Positions 17,968-27,367 of a stretch of 64,000 nt of DNA are shown in pieces. A model generated the notes under the pieces. It ran no database searches and was not told the DNA's origin. It saw only the letters and a program-made list of their open reading frames with translations. The translations under genes were made by a program, and so were the position numbers. How positions within the stretch are numbered: the stretch's first letter is position 1; each line of letters opens with the position of its first letter. Origin of the DNA: DYRB01 sp963802205 (GTDB taxonomy: Bacteria > Pseudomonadota > Gammaproteobacteria > Chromatiales > Chromatiaceae); contig CAWDHW010000014.1 of the NCBI GenBank assembly GCA_963802205.1, positions 1 to 64,000 of the forward strand. The letters run 5' to 3'.

Positions 17968-20049
17968 ATGCCCGGCCCATACGCAACCCAGCCCGGCCGC
18001 CGCCACCCCTTCGGGGCCACGGTGGAGGACGAGGGTGTCAACTTCTCTGTTTACAGCCGCCACGCCACTGGGGCGGAACTGTTGCTGTACGAGGACGCCT
18101 GGGCCCTGGAGCCATTTCAGACCATAGTCCTCGACCCCGAGCCAAACCACACCTTCTTCGCCTGGCACGTCCTGGTGGTGGATCTGCCCCCGGGGACCCA
18201 CTACACCTGGCGCATGCAAGGCCCTTATGAGCCGCAGGAGCATGGCTGGCGCTTCGACCCGGAGGTCGAGCTGATCGACCCCTGGGCGCGGGCGGTGAAT
18301 AACTGCAAGTGGGACCGTTGGGAGCGGCAGCGGGTCGGGGTGAAGCCTCACGACTCCCCCCGCGCTGTGGTCCTGGCGGACGACTACGATTGGCAGGGCG
18401 ACGAACCCCTGGCCATTCCGTCCGAGCGCATGGTGGTCTACGAACTGCATGTGGGCGGCTTCACCCGCCACCCGTCCGCGGGGGTCGAGCACCCCGGGAC
18501 CTTCGCCGGTTTGGTCGAGAAGATCCCGTACCTGAGGGCCCTCGGGATCAGCCATGTCGAGCTGATGCCGGTGATGGCCTTCGACGAGCAGGACGTCCCC
18601 GAGCGGGTGTGGGAGGCGGGTCTCACCAACTTCTGGGGCTACAGCACCCACAGCTTCTTTTCGCCCCACCCGGGCTACTGCATACAGCCGCGGGAGGGAC
18701 GGCACCGCAGCGAGTTTCGCGACATGGTCCGGGCCCTGCACAAGGCCGGGATCGGGGTGATCCTGGACGTGGTCTTCAACCACACCGCAGAGGGAGGCTT
18801 CGGCGGGCCCGTGCTCAACTTCAAGGGCTTCGCCAACGAGACCTACTACTGCCTGGACGCCTTGGACAAGACCCGCCACCTGGACTTTACCGGCTGCGGC
18901 AATACCGTCAATGCCAATCACCCTATGGTGACCCGCTTCATCGTCGATTGCCTGGAGTATTGGGTACGCGAGATGCATGTGGATGGCTTTCGCTTCGACC
19001 TGGCCAGTGCCATGGCTCGGGACGAGATGGGAATGCCCATGCACAACCCGCCGGTGCTCTGGGCCATCGAGCTGTCCGACGTCCTGGCGCGCACCAAGAT
19101 CATCGCCGAGGCATGGGATGCGGCCGGGCTCTATCAGGTCGGGTCTTTTCCCGGTTATCGCTGGGCGGAGTGGAACGGGCGTTACCGCGACAGCGTGCGC
19201 CGCTTCGTGCGCGGCGACCCCGGCCTGGTCGCGGAGATGGCCACGCGGCTGTCGGGCAGCAGCGACCTCTACCAGCGCAACCTGCGCCACCCCATCAACA
19301 GCATCAATTTCGTCACCTGCCACGACGGCTTCACCCTGAACGACCTGGTGAGCTACGACCGCAAGCACAATCGGGCAAACCGCGAGGGTAACCGCGACGG
19401 GTGCAGCGATAATTTGAGTTGGAATTGCGGGGTAGAGGGCGCGGCCAATGACCCGCACATCCTTGCACTGCGCAGCCGCCAGGCCCGCAACTTCATCGCC
19501 GTGCTCTTGCTTAGCCAGGGCATCCCCATGCTGCTGGCCGGGGACGAGGTCCTGCGCGGCCAGGACGGTAACAACAATGTCTGGTGCCAGGACAATGCGC
19601 TGGGCTGGTTCGACTGGGATCTGGTGGAGCGCAATGGCGACTTCCTGCGCTTCGTGCGCGGGCTGATTGCGTTGCGCAAGCGCCACCCGAACCTGCAACG
19701 CCGGCACTTTCTGTCCGGTCGGGTGCGCGATGCCTCGTCCCTGCCGGACATTGCCTGGCACGGGGTGGATCTCGACGCCCCCCAGTGGCTCGACAAGGGG
19801 TGCCGCGCCCTGGCCTTTACCCTGGCCCCGCGTGAGGCGGGGGAGGGCCCTTTGCATGTTATGTTCAATATGGGTTCCGAGCCCGCCGCCTTTGGCGTCC
19901 CGGACCTGGCCCTCTGGCGCTGGCACCTGGCGGTGGACACGGGGCGTGCCGCCCCGGCGGATGTGGCCGAGCCCGCGAACCAGACCCCTTTCCCTGTCGG
20001 GCGTTGTCCGGTGGGCGCGCATAGTATCGTGGTGCTGGAGGGGCGCTGA
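17968..20049 (+). CDS. glgX: Glycogen debranching enzyme GlgX (GH13 isoamylase)
   Basis: A 693-residue GH13 enzyme that cleaves alpha-1,6 branches of limit dextrin. An N-terminal CBM48 (FGATVEDEGVNFSVYSRHAT) precedes the catalytic barrel. The barrel has DVVFNHTAEG (region I), DGFRFDLAS (nucleophile Asp), IIAEAWD (acid/base Glu) and FVTCHDGFTLNDLVSY (transition-state Asp). The isoamylase-type asparagine-rich stretch DGNNNVWCQDNALGWFDW is present. I chose ATG 17968 because it begins the family N-terminus (MPGPYATQPGRRHPFG); the frame is open far upstream, over the opposite-strand pqqD-like gene. It is first in a five-gene alpha-glucan operon. Confidence 0.95.
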   Translation: MPGPYATQPGRRHPFGATVEDEGVNFSVYSRHATGAELLLYEDAWALEPFQTIVLDPEPNHTFFAWHVLVVDLPPGTHYTWRMQGPYEPQEHGWRFDPEVELIDPWARAVNNCKWDRWERQRVGVKPHDSPRAVVLADDYDWQGDEPLAIPSERMVVYELHVGGFTRHPSAGVEHPGTFAGLVEKIPYLRALGISHVELMPVMAFDEQDVPERVWEAGLTNFWGYSTHSFFSPHPGYCIQPREGRHRSEFRDMVRALHKAGIGVILDVVFNHTAEGGFGGPVLNFKGFANETYYCLDALDKTRHLDFTGCGNTVNANHPMVTRFIVDCLEYWVREMHVDGFRFDLASAMARDEMGMPMHNPPVLWAIELSDVLARTKIIAEAWDAAGLYQVGSFPGYRWAEWNGRYRDSVRRFVRGDPGLVAEMATRLSGSSDLYQRNLRHPINSINFVTCHDGFTLNDLVSYDRKHNRANREGNRDGCSDNLSWNCGVEGAANDPHILALRSRQARNFIAVLLLSQGIPMLLAGDEVLRGQDGNNNVWCQDNALGWFDWDLVERNGDFLRFVRGLIALRKRHPNLQRRHFLSGRVRDASSLPDIAWHGVDLDAPQWLDKGCRALAFTLAPREAGEGPLHVMFNMGSEPAAFGVPDLALWRWHLAVDTGRAAPADVAEPANQTPFPVGRCPVGAHSIVVLEGR

Positions 20050-20190
20050 CCCCGGGTGCTCAGAACCTTCGGCGCTTTTGACCCGACCGTCGGCTTTGGC
20101 TACTGTTGCACGAACCAAGGCTGCCCAAGGGTGGCGCCTGGGGGTCAGGGCGGAATGCCGCCGCCCGCGCAATCGCACAAGGTAGGCTCG

Positions 20191-21384
20191 ATGACCGGGA
20201 CCAATATCCATCATGCCCTTGGGCTGCACATGCACCAGCCGCCGGGCAATCTGCGTCTCCTCATCGACACCAATCCCTGGGAGGCGGAGCAGATCGTCCG
20301 CTGCTACGAGCGGGCGGTGCGCTATGCACGGGACTACCGCGACGTGGCCCGGTTGCATGTGGGTTTCTCCGGGGTCCTGTTGGAGCAGCTCCTGGACCCG
20401 GATATCGTCGATCGCTATCGGCACATCCTCGATATCCCCGCCATGCTCCAGGGCTACCGCGAAGCGGACAACATCGAGCTGATCGGGATGGGGTACTACC
20501 ACCCCATATTCCCGCTCATCCCGCGGGCAGACTGGGAGGAGCAACTCGAGCGCGGGCGCGAGATTATGGAACTGGCCTTCGGTCGGGCCCCGGTGGGTTT
20601 TTGGCCGCCCGAGATGGCCTTCTCGATGGACTTGATCCCGACCCTGGTCAAGGTCGGCTATGAGTACCTGGTCGCCGACGGGGTCCACGTCCGCCCTCAG
20701 GACGGGGTCCACGACATCTACCGCCCCTATCTGGCCTGCCAGGACGGGGTATGTATCGCCGTGGTCCCGCGCGACCGCGCCATCTCCAATGGCCAGGAGA
20801 GCGGCTTCGATCCGGATTGGCTGAGCGCCGAGGCACGCCGGCATACCCATGCCTCCCCGCGCCCGGAGGCCCCGCGCCTGGTGACCACTTGGTCGGACGG
20901 AGAGAACGGCGGCTGGTTCCGCCAAACCCATGAACCCTCGGGCTTCTTCGGGCACTTCTTCGCCCCGGCCATGGAGCGGGTTCGTGGCGGCAAGTCCGAA
21001 GTTACCCCGGTGACCCTCTCCGCCTATCTGGGCCGGCATCCTCCGATCACCGAGGCCCAGGTCCAGACTGGGGCCTGGAACATCGGGTCCAGTGCCGGCT
21101 ACGACTTCAGCCGCTGGATCGGTTCCCCCGCCCAGCATCGCGCGGGGGAGGTCGTCAAAGAGGTAAGCCGGCGCTACTGGGAGCTCTGTCGCCGCGGGGC
21201 CCGCCTTGACCCGGCGAGCCGCGCCGACCTGGCGGAGGCCCGCGCCCTGATCCTGGAGGCGCAGACGAGCTGCTTCCTGTTCTGGGGCGATACCTGGCTC
21301 CCACAACTCTATGCCCGAACCGCTCCGGCCGAGCGTGCCCTGGACCGGGTCGCTACGGCCCTCCGCCTGGCCGGGAAGGACTGA
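20191..21384 (+). CDS. Glycoside hydrolase family 57 protein (alpha-amylase/glucanotransferase-like)
   Basis: A 397-residue GH57 catalytic domain. It opens with GLHMHQPPGNL, carries the nucleophile region GFWPPEMAFSMD (Glu) and the acid/base region VTTWSDGENGGWF (Asp). It lacks the C-terminal extensions of large GH57 enzymes. The substrate is probably a storage alpha-glucan or maltodextrin, given its place between glgX and the branching enzyme. ATG 20191 has an AAGGTAGG ribosome site; an earlier in-frame start at 20056 would add an untypical leader. Confidence 0.85.
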   Translation: MTGTNIHHALGLHMHQPPGNLRLLIDTNPWEAEQIVRCYERAVRYARDYRDVARLHVGFSGVLLEQLLDPDIVDRYRHILDIPAMLQGYREADNIELIGMGYYHPIFPLIPRADWEEQLERGREIMELAFGRAPVGFWPPEMAFSMDLIPTLVKVGYEYLVADGVHVRPQDGVHDIYRPYLACQDGVCIAVVPRDRAISNGQESGFDPDWLSAEARRHTHASPRPEAPRLVTTWSDGENGGWFRQTHEPSGFFGHFFAPAMERVRGGKSEVTPVTLSAYLGRHPPITEAQVQTGAWNIGSSAGYDFSRWIGSPAQHRAGEVVKEVSRRYWELCRRGARLDPASRADLAEARALILEAQTSCFLFWGDTWLPQLYARTAPAERALDRVATALRLAGKD

Positions 21385-21461
21385 CTCCATGGACACGAGA
21401 TGGGCGACGAAGGGCGGCTCTGGGATGGCGAATCCGCCAGCGAAGGGACTGGCCCGCGGAC

Positions 21462-22526
21462 TTGGCCGCAGTGGCGGCCGAGGTGGCAGGGGGCTTTCCG
21501 CTGGTCCTGGCGCAGACCAGCCTGGTCCTGCTCGATGTCGATCCAGGCCACCTGCACGCCTTTTGGACCCTGGCCCCGGGCGATCTGGACCAGGCACGGG
21601 CGGCGTTTCCCGGCTGGGGCGGGCAGCCGCAGTTGGTGGTCTCCCTGCTCCGTCTGCGCGGATCGGGCGGGGCCGAGGTGGTCACCAGCGTTCCCCTGGC
21701 GGGTGCCGCACGGGGCGATGCCCGCTTCGCCCTGGTTAACGATGGTGCGACCTATCAGGCCGAGGTCGGGCTGCGCAATCCGGACGGCGGCTGGGTGCTG
21801 CTGGCGCGCTCCAACCAGGCACGCCTGCCGCGCCCGGTGGGCATCGACATACCGGCATGGGACGGGGTCGAGCCGGAGCAGCCGGCGGAGGTCGAGACTC
21901 CTGCCGGGTCAGGGGTCGCGCCATCAAGACCTGGGCCGTCAGTCCCTGAGCTGTTCCCCAATTTGGCGCCGGGCTTGGCGTTGGCACCCCCTCGGCCCCC
22001 ACCTCCTGGGACCCGCCCGGCGAGTTGGGTGGTGGCCGCGGCCGGTTTTCCGGTCGAGGTAGTCCCTTCGGCCGAGGCTTGGGCGACCTGGGAGCCCGCC
22101 ATTGGGCCGCAGGGCCTGGCCGACGAGGATGCACTTCTGCCTGGTCTGGGGGGTTACATCGACACCGCGTCTGCGCCCCACTGGCCGACCGGCGCCTTGT
22201 CGGCGTCCGAGTCCGTGGCATGGGCCCAAGCGCCTGACCTGGCCAGCCCCGCACCGGCGCAGGCCGATGCACCGGGCCAGTCCCGCCCCCAACCCCCGGG
22301 CCCCATTTCCAGCTTCGCCCTGGGTGAGGGTCCCGATACCCCGGCGATCGATGCCGAGGTCCTGGTGCGCGTGCGTGCACGCCCCGGTACCCTGGTGGAC
22401 CTGTTCGGCCATCCCCTGCGGGTCGGACCCTCGGGTGAGACGACCCTGCGTGCCCCGGTGACAGACCTGGCCCTGGTGGCGCAGCTCCTGGGCGACGATC
22501 CCGGGGAAATGCCTTTTCAAGGTTGA
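21462..22526 (+). CDS. DUF4912-domain protein in glycogen operon (start uncertain)
   Basis: The N-terminal 115 residues match DUF4912 (LVLLDVDPGHLHAFWTL, ARFALVNDGATYQAEVGLR). A Pro/Ala-rich linker of about 180 residues follows. A short C-terminal beta segment ends the protein (AEVLVRVRARPGTLVDLFG). The function is unknown; related genes are recurrently linked to GH57 genes. The marked start is a TTG. A better-looking beginning at ATG 21400 (MGDEGRLWDGESASEG) is one frame away and would join after restoring one base near 21455, so the true start may be there. It overlaps the next gene by 4 bases (TTGA). Confidence 0.7.
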   Translation: MAAVAAEVAGGFPLVLAQTSLVLLDVDPGHLHAFWTLAPGDLDQARAAFPGWGGQPQLVVSLLRLRGSGGAEVVTSVPLAGAARGDARFALVNDGATYQAEVGLRNPDGGWVLLARSNQARLPRPVGIDIPAWDGVEPEQPAEVETPAGSGVAPSRPGPSVPELFPNLAPGLALAPPRPPPPGTRPASWVVAAAGFPVEVVPSAEAWATWEPAIGPQGLADEDALLPGLGGYIDTASAPHWPTGALSASESVAWAQAPDLASPAPAQADAPGQSRPQPPGPISSFALGEGPDTPAIDAEVLVRVRARPGTLVDLFGHPLRVGPSGETTLRAPVTDLALVAQLLGDDPGEMPFQG

Positions 22527-24136
22527 CGCACAGCGCCGTGCCCGGCTGCCTGGCCCTGGTCCTGCACGCCCACCTGCCCTATGTGCGGCATCCGGAGCAC
22601 CCAAGGTTTCTCGAGGAGCACTGGCTGTTCGAGGCCATCACCGACTGCTACCTGCCCCTTATAGAGGTCCTGCGAGACCAGCGGAACCCGGACCCCGGGC
22701 CCTGGCTGACCCTGTCCCTATCCCCCACCCTGGTCGCCATGCTGGGCGATCCTTTGCTCCAGGCGCGCTACCTCGACTACCTGGACCGCCGTACCCGCCT
22801 GTGCGAGGCGGAGGTCGGCCGCCACTGGGGTAAACCACGCCTGCGAGCCCTGGCCCAGGGTTGTCGCGAGGACCTCCGGCGCCTCGCTAGGTTCTATCTG
22901 GACAGCCTCGGTGGCGATCTGGTCCGTGCCTTCGCCGATCTCGAGGTGGCGGGGCAGGTGGAGCTGATGACCACCACGGCGACCCATGGCTATCTGCCCC
23001 TGTTGCGCACCCGCCCGTCAGCAATCAGGGCCCAGCTTCGGGTGGGGCAGGACGCCTTTTACGCCGCCTTCGGCCATCGGAGTCGCGGTCTCTGGCTCCC
23101 GGAGTGCGGCTATTACGAGGGCCTCGAGGCGGAGATCGCCGTCGCCGGCTTCGACTATTTCGTCGTGGATACCCACGGCCTCCTGGGGGCACGACCGGCC
23201 CCACCATTGGGGGTGCGGGCGCCGTTGGCGGTCGGGGCCGGGGTTGCCTGTTTCGGCCGGGATCCAGACTCCGCCCTGGAGGTCTGGTCCCCGACGGCCG
23301 GTTACCCGGGTCATCCGGACTACCGTGAGTACTACAGCGACATCGGTCTGTGCCCGGACCCCAGCCGGTTGGGGGACTTCCTGCCCCCGGGGGTCGCGGC
23401 CGCCCCCACCGGGATCAAGTACCACAGGGTCACCGGCGGCAGCGGCCCCAAAGGCCTCTACGACCCCGCCGTCGCAGTCCGCCAGTCCCAGGCGGACGCG
23501 GACACCTTCCTCGCGCGCCGCCGGGCCGCGCTGGGTCAGTCCAGGCCCGGCGGCCCCCCGCCCATCCTGGTCTGCCCCTATGACGCCGAGCTGTTCGGCC
23601 ACTGGTGGCACGAGGGGCCGCGATTCCTCGCCGCCGTTCTCGCCGGGCTGGCGGGCCAGGGCGAGCTGCGTGCCACGTCTCTGGGTGCTTATCTGGATCG
23701 TCACGGTTGCGCCGGGACCGCCCGCCTGGCACCGTCGAGTTGGGGGGAGCACGGGTATAATGCCGCCTGGCTGACCCGGGAGACCGGCTGGATCTACCCC
23801 CTGTTGGACGTCGCTGCCGGTGACCTGGGCAACCTGGTAGGGCGCCACCTGGCGGATGCCCCTGGCCCTGGGGCGAGTCCGGCCCACCAGCGCCAGGGGC
23901 GCATCCTGCGCCAGGCGGGGCGATCCCTGCTCCTGGCCCAGGCCTCGGACTGGCCCTTCCAGATCGCTCGCGGGACCGCCGCGGACTACGCCCGGACCCG
24001 ACTGCGTGACCACCTGGCGCGCCTGAAGGTGCTGATGGATGCCGCCGGCGGTGCGCCCCTGGATTCGCGCCGCCTGGAGGCCCTGGAGGCCCTGGACAAC
24101 CCCTTTCCTACCCTGGACTTAAGGCGGTTCCTGTGA
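22523..24136 (+). CDS. GH57 1,4-alpha-glucan branching enzyme (DUF1957 type)
   Basis: A 537-residue GH57 enzyme of the branching-enzyme type. Landmarks are LVLHAHLPYVRHPEHPRFLE near the start, nucleophile region GLWLPECGYYEG (Glu), and acid/base region CPYDAELFGHWWHEGP (Asp). A C-terminal DUF1957 helical domain ends LDNPFPTLDLR. It makes alpha-1,6 branches in glycogen and could replace a GH13 GlgB, which is not in the window. The TTG start overlaps the upstream stop. A GTG 15 bases further (before PGCLALVLHAH) is an alternative. Confidence 0.9.
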   Translation: MTHSAVPGCLALVLHAHLPYVRHPEHPRFLEEHWLFEAITDCYLPLIEVLRDQRNPDPGPWLTLSLSPTLVAMLGDPLLQARYLDYLDRRTRLCEAEVGRHWGKPRLRALAQGCREDLRRLARFYLDSLGGDLVRAFADLEVAGQVELMTTTATHGYLPLLRTRPSAIRAQLRVGQDAFYAAFGHRSRGLWLPECGYYEGLEAEIAVAGFDYFVVDTHGLLGARPAPPLGVRAPLAVGAGVACFGRDPDSALEVWSPTAGYPGHPDYREYYSDIGLCPDPSRLGDFLPPGVAAAPTGIKYHRVTGGSGPKGLYDPAVAVRQSQADADTFLARRRAALGQSRPGGPPPILVCPYDAELFGHWWHEGPRFLAAVLAGLAGQGELRATSLGAYLDRHGCAGTARLAPSSWGEHGYNAAWLTRETGWIYPLLDVAAGDLGNLVGRHLADAPGPGASPAHQRQGRILRQAGRSLLLAQASDWPFQIARGTAADYARTRLRDHLARLKVLMDAAGGAPLDSRRLEALEALDNPFPTLDLRRFL

Positions 24137-24201
24137 GTCGGAGGGGCGGATTCGTCCGCGACTGAACGTAAATAAAAACGAGACAAGACAGTAGCATCCG
24201 C

Positions 24202-25668
24202 ATGTACATCGTAATGGTCAGTGCCGAGTGTGCCCCCGTGGCCAAGGCGGGCGGCTTGGGTGACTTCGTCCACGGCCTGGCGCGGGCACTGGGGCAGCGC
24301 GGGCATCGCTGTGAGGTGCTGTTGCCAAAATACGATAGCCTGCGCCTGGACCTCATCGAGGGGCTTGAACCCATCCACAGGGGCCTTCAGGTGCCCTTCG
24401 GCGGGGCACTGGTCCCCTGCGACATCGAGCAGGGGCGGGTGGACGGGGTCGATTGCCTCTTCGTCAATCCCCAGCCTGGCCAAGACCAGTTTCGTCGTGG
24501 GCGCATCTATGGCGAACCCGACGATCCCGCCCGCTTCGCCCTGTTCTGTCGGGCCGTGCTGGAGTTTCTTAAGGCCAGCGGCCGCGCGCCGGACATCCTG
24601 CATTGCCACGACTGGCAGACCGGCCTGGTCCCGGTCCTGCTCTATGAGGTCTTCCAGGGCCTCGGTATGGACCGCACCCGCGCCGTCTACACCCTGCACA
24701 ACCTCGGTCACCAGGGTTGGGTCGGGCGTGACACCCTGTCCCTGGCCGGTCTGTCCCCGGAACGGTTGATGACTCCGGATCGCCTCCAGGACTCCGGCAA
24801 CCCGGCCGGGGTCAACCTCATGAAGGGCGGCATCGTATACGCCAACTTCGTCACCACCGTCTCGCCGCGTTACGCCTGGGAGGCGCAGAACACGGAGCAG
24901 GGCATGGGCCTCCAGGGTCTGTTGCGCCAGTATGACGGCAAGTTTGCCGGGGTCCTCAACGGGATCGACGATCTGGTCTGGAACCCGCTGCACGACCCCC
25001 TCATCGCCCACGCCTTCGGCCCCGAGACCTTGCCGGACAAGGCCCTGAACCGCACGGCCCTGAGGCAGCGTCTGGCGCTCGCGGATGGCCCCAAACCCAT
25101 TTTGTGCGTCATCAGCCGCCTGGATCGGCAGAAGGGGGTCGATCTGATCCGCAACGGCATCGGCTCGGCACTGGCCCGCGGGGCCCAGGTAGTCCTGCTC
25201 GGCAGCGCCCAGGAACCGGCGCTGGACTTGGCCTTCCGCGCCCTCAAGGCCGAGCTGGCTGACAGCCCCGATGCCCACCTGGAGCTGGGCTATGACGAGG
25301 CCCTGGCCCACCAGATCTATGCCGGGGCGGACCTGATCCTGATCCCCAGCGTCTACGAGCCCTGCGGCCTGACCCAACTCATCGCCATGAAGTACGGTGT
25401 GGTCCCCATCGTGCGCCGGGTCGGGGGCCTGGCCGACACGGTCTTCGACGCCAACTACAGTGATCGCCCGTTGGCGCAGCGCAACGGCTACAGCTTCGAC
25501 GACCTCACCGACACCGCTCAGGATGCCGCCCTGGACCGTGCCATCGGGCTCTTCTACCAATACCCGGACTGGTTCCGGAAGCTGCGCCTCAACGGCATGC
25601 GTGCAAACCACTCCTGGGATGTCCCTGCCGGACGTTACCTCGACATTTACCACTACATCCGCACCTGA
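24202..25668 (+). CDS. glgA: Glycogen synthase (ADP-glucose, GT5)
   Basis: A 488-residue GT5 enzyme that extends alpha-1,4-glucan from ADP-glucose. The N-terminal VSAECAPVAKAGGLGDFVHG has the KxGGLGD substrate motif. HDWQTGLVPVLL and TLHNLGHQGW follow. The C-terminal lobe has VISRLDRQKGVDLI and PSVYEPCGLTQLIAMKYG with the catalytic Glu. ADP-glucose pyrophosphorylase (glgC) is not in the window. It follows a 65-base gap carrying a short repeat-like phrase. It is the last gene of the alpha-glucan block. Confidence 0.96.
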   Translation: MYIVMVSAECAPVAKAGGLGDFVHGLARALGQRGHRCEVLLPKYDSLRLDLIEGLEPIHRGLQVPFGGALVPCDIEQGRVDGVDCLFVNPQPGQDQFRRGRIYGEPDDPARFALFCRAVLEFLKASGRAPDILHCHDWQTGLVPVLLYEVFQGLGMDRTRAVYTLHNLGHQGWVGRDTLSLAGLSPERLMTPDRLQDSGNPAGVNLMKGGIVYANFVTTVSPRYAWEAQNTEQGMGLQGLLRQYDGKFAGVLNGIDDLVWNPLHDPLIAHAFGPETLPDKALNRTALRQRLALADGPKPILCVISRLDRQKGVDLIRNGIGSALARGAQVVLLGSAQEPALDLAFRALKAELADSPDAHLELGYDEALAHQIYAGADLILIPSVYEPCGLTQLIAMKYGVVPIVRRVGGLADTVFDANYSDRPLAQRNGYSFDDLTDTAQDAALDRAIGLFYQYPDWFRKLRLNGMRANHSWDVPAGRYLDIYHYIRT

Positions 25669-25688
25669 GCGCAGCGGGTCAGCCGATC

Positions 25689-27140
25689 TTGGCCCAAGAC
25701 GTCCTTACCGCCGAGGGGCTGCCCTACCGGGGGGACGGCGCGAGCCTGTTCGGTCCGGTCGCCGACCGCCCCTGGGCCATGCTCCTGGACAGCGGTGGGG
25801 GTCAGGTTTTTCCTGTTACCGACGGGCAAAAGGAAAGACCTGAAAGCCCCCCCCGCTATGACATCCTGGTGGTGGAGCCGCGGGTGACACTGGTTACCCG
25901 AGGGCCACTGACCACCATCCGCAGCGCCGGCTCGGTCCAGCATTCTCCGATCGATCCGTTCGACCTGGTGCGCACCTTCCTCGGCCCGCGCCTGGCACTG
26001 AGCACCATTGGTCCCGCCGACGGACCTCCGGATTTGCCCTTTCACGGTGGGGCCCTGGGTTACTTCGGCTACGACCTGGCCCGGCGCATCGAACGCCTCC
26101 CGGCCCCAGGCCCCGATCCCCTCGGGATGCCGGAGATGGCCATAGGCATCTACGACCATGCCCTGCTGGTGGACCAGGGCCGGCGCCGAACCTGGCTGGT
26201 GGGTCGGCGCGGGGCCTCCCCAGAGGCCCGCGCCCTGCTCCGGCGGCTGGCCCTCGGGGCCATCCCGTACACCCCACGGCCCTTCACTGTCCGCGGTCCA
26301 GTCCGATCCAACATGGATGCGGCCGCCTATGCCGGGCGCTTCGCCGAGGTCCAGGAGTGGATCCAGGCCGGCGACTGCTATCAGGTCAACCTGGCGCGGC
26401 GCCTCTCCGTCGCCGCTGAGGGCGACCCCTGGGCCGCCTATGTGCAACTGCGCGCCTTGAGCCCCGCACCCTTCGCCGCCTACCTGAACCTACCCTTCGG
26501 ACGGGTTTTGTCGTCATCGCCGGAGCGCTTCCTGCGCCTGGTGGGCGGGCAGGTGGAGACAAGCCCCATCAAAGGCACCAGACCCAGGGGTGCGGACCCC
26601 GAGGAGGACCGCCGCCTCGCCGCGGAGTTGTACGACAGCCCTAAGGACCGCGCCGAGAACCTGATGATCGTGGACCTGCTGCGCAACGACCTGGGGCGGA
26701 CCTGCGTCCCCGGGACCATCCGGGTCCCCAGCCTGTTCGAGGTCGAGCGCTACCCCGGCGTGCACCACCTGGTCAGCACCATCACCGGGCGGCTGGCACC
26801 CGGCCGTGACGCACTGGATCTGCTGCGCGGCTGTTTCCCGGGCGGGTCCATCACCGGCGCCCCCAAGATCCGCGCCATGCAGATCATCGATGCACTGGAG
26901 GGCGAGGCCCGCGGGGTCTATTGTGGCTCCATCGCCCACCTGGGGTTCGACGGCGGGCTCGACAGCAACATCGCCATCCGCACCCTGGTGCATGCGCGCG
27001 GCGAGCTGCGCTTCTGGGCCGGCGGCGGCATCGTCGCCGACTCCGAATGCGCCGCCGAATGGGAAGAGATCCGGGTCAAGGCCGCCGGCATGCGTACCCT
27101 GGTGGAACGTCTCGGGGGGCTTGTCGCCGGGAGGGTCTGA
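25689..27140 (+). CDS. pabB: Aminodeoxychorismate synthase component I
   Basis: A 483-residue chorismate-binding enzyme that makes 4-amino-4-deoxychorismate for folate synthesis. It has GALGYFGYDLARRIE, SSSPERFLRL, the PIKGT active-site motif, LMIVDLLRNDLGR and GGSITGAPKIRAMQIID. The PIKGT motif, where anthranilate synthases have PIAGT, favours PabB over TrpE. The start is TTG at 25689, 20 bases after glgA. No pabA or pabC is adjacent. Confidence 0.92.
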   Translation: MAQDVLTAEGLPYRGDGASLFGPVADRPWAMLLDSGGGQVFPVTDGQKERPESPPRYDILVVEPRVTLVTRGPLTTIRSAGSVQHSPIDPFDLVRTFLGPRLALSTIGPADGPPDLPFHGGALGYFGYDLARRIERLPAPGPDPLGMPEMAIGIYDHALLVDQGRRRTWLVGRRGASPEARALLRRLALGAIPYTPRPFTVRGPVRSNMDAAAYAGRFAEVQEWIQAGDCYQVNLARRLSVAAEGDPWAAYVQLRALSPAPFAAYLNLPFGRVLSSSPERFLRLVGGQVETSPIKGTRPRGADPEEDRRLAAELYDSPKDRAENLMIVDLLRNDLGRTCVPGTIRVPSLFEVERYPGVHHLVSTITGRLAPGRDALDLLRGCFPGGSITGAPKIRAMQIIDALEGEARGVYCGSIAHLGFDGGLDSNIAIRTLVHARGELRFWAGGGIVADSECAAEWEEIRVKAAGMRTLVERLGGLVAGRV

Positions 27141-27367
27141 TCGCGAGGGGCCGACCGCCGATACCTCTGGGGTCCACCGCCGGCGTGCCGGTCGTCCGGG
27201 TTGGGGCAGCCGGAGCCCAAGACCCTCGTTGCGACCCGGCGAGCGGTCGGAGTACCCAGGTTGAATCCTTTGTCCCAAGCCAGGATCATAGCCGCCGCGC
27301 GCCGTCGGTTCCGGCGGTCGCGCCGATCCCTCCCCGAACGACCGACCCGAACGGGCGGGAGCCCAAC

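Noticed and set aside
17854..21597. A 1,247-residue open frame on the minus strand
   Set aside because: It lies opposite glgX and the GH57 gene and has no domain; long antisense frames are expected at this GC content.
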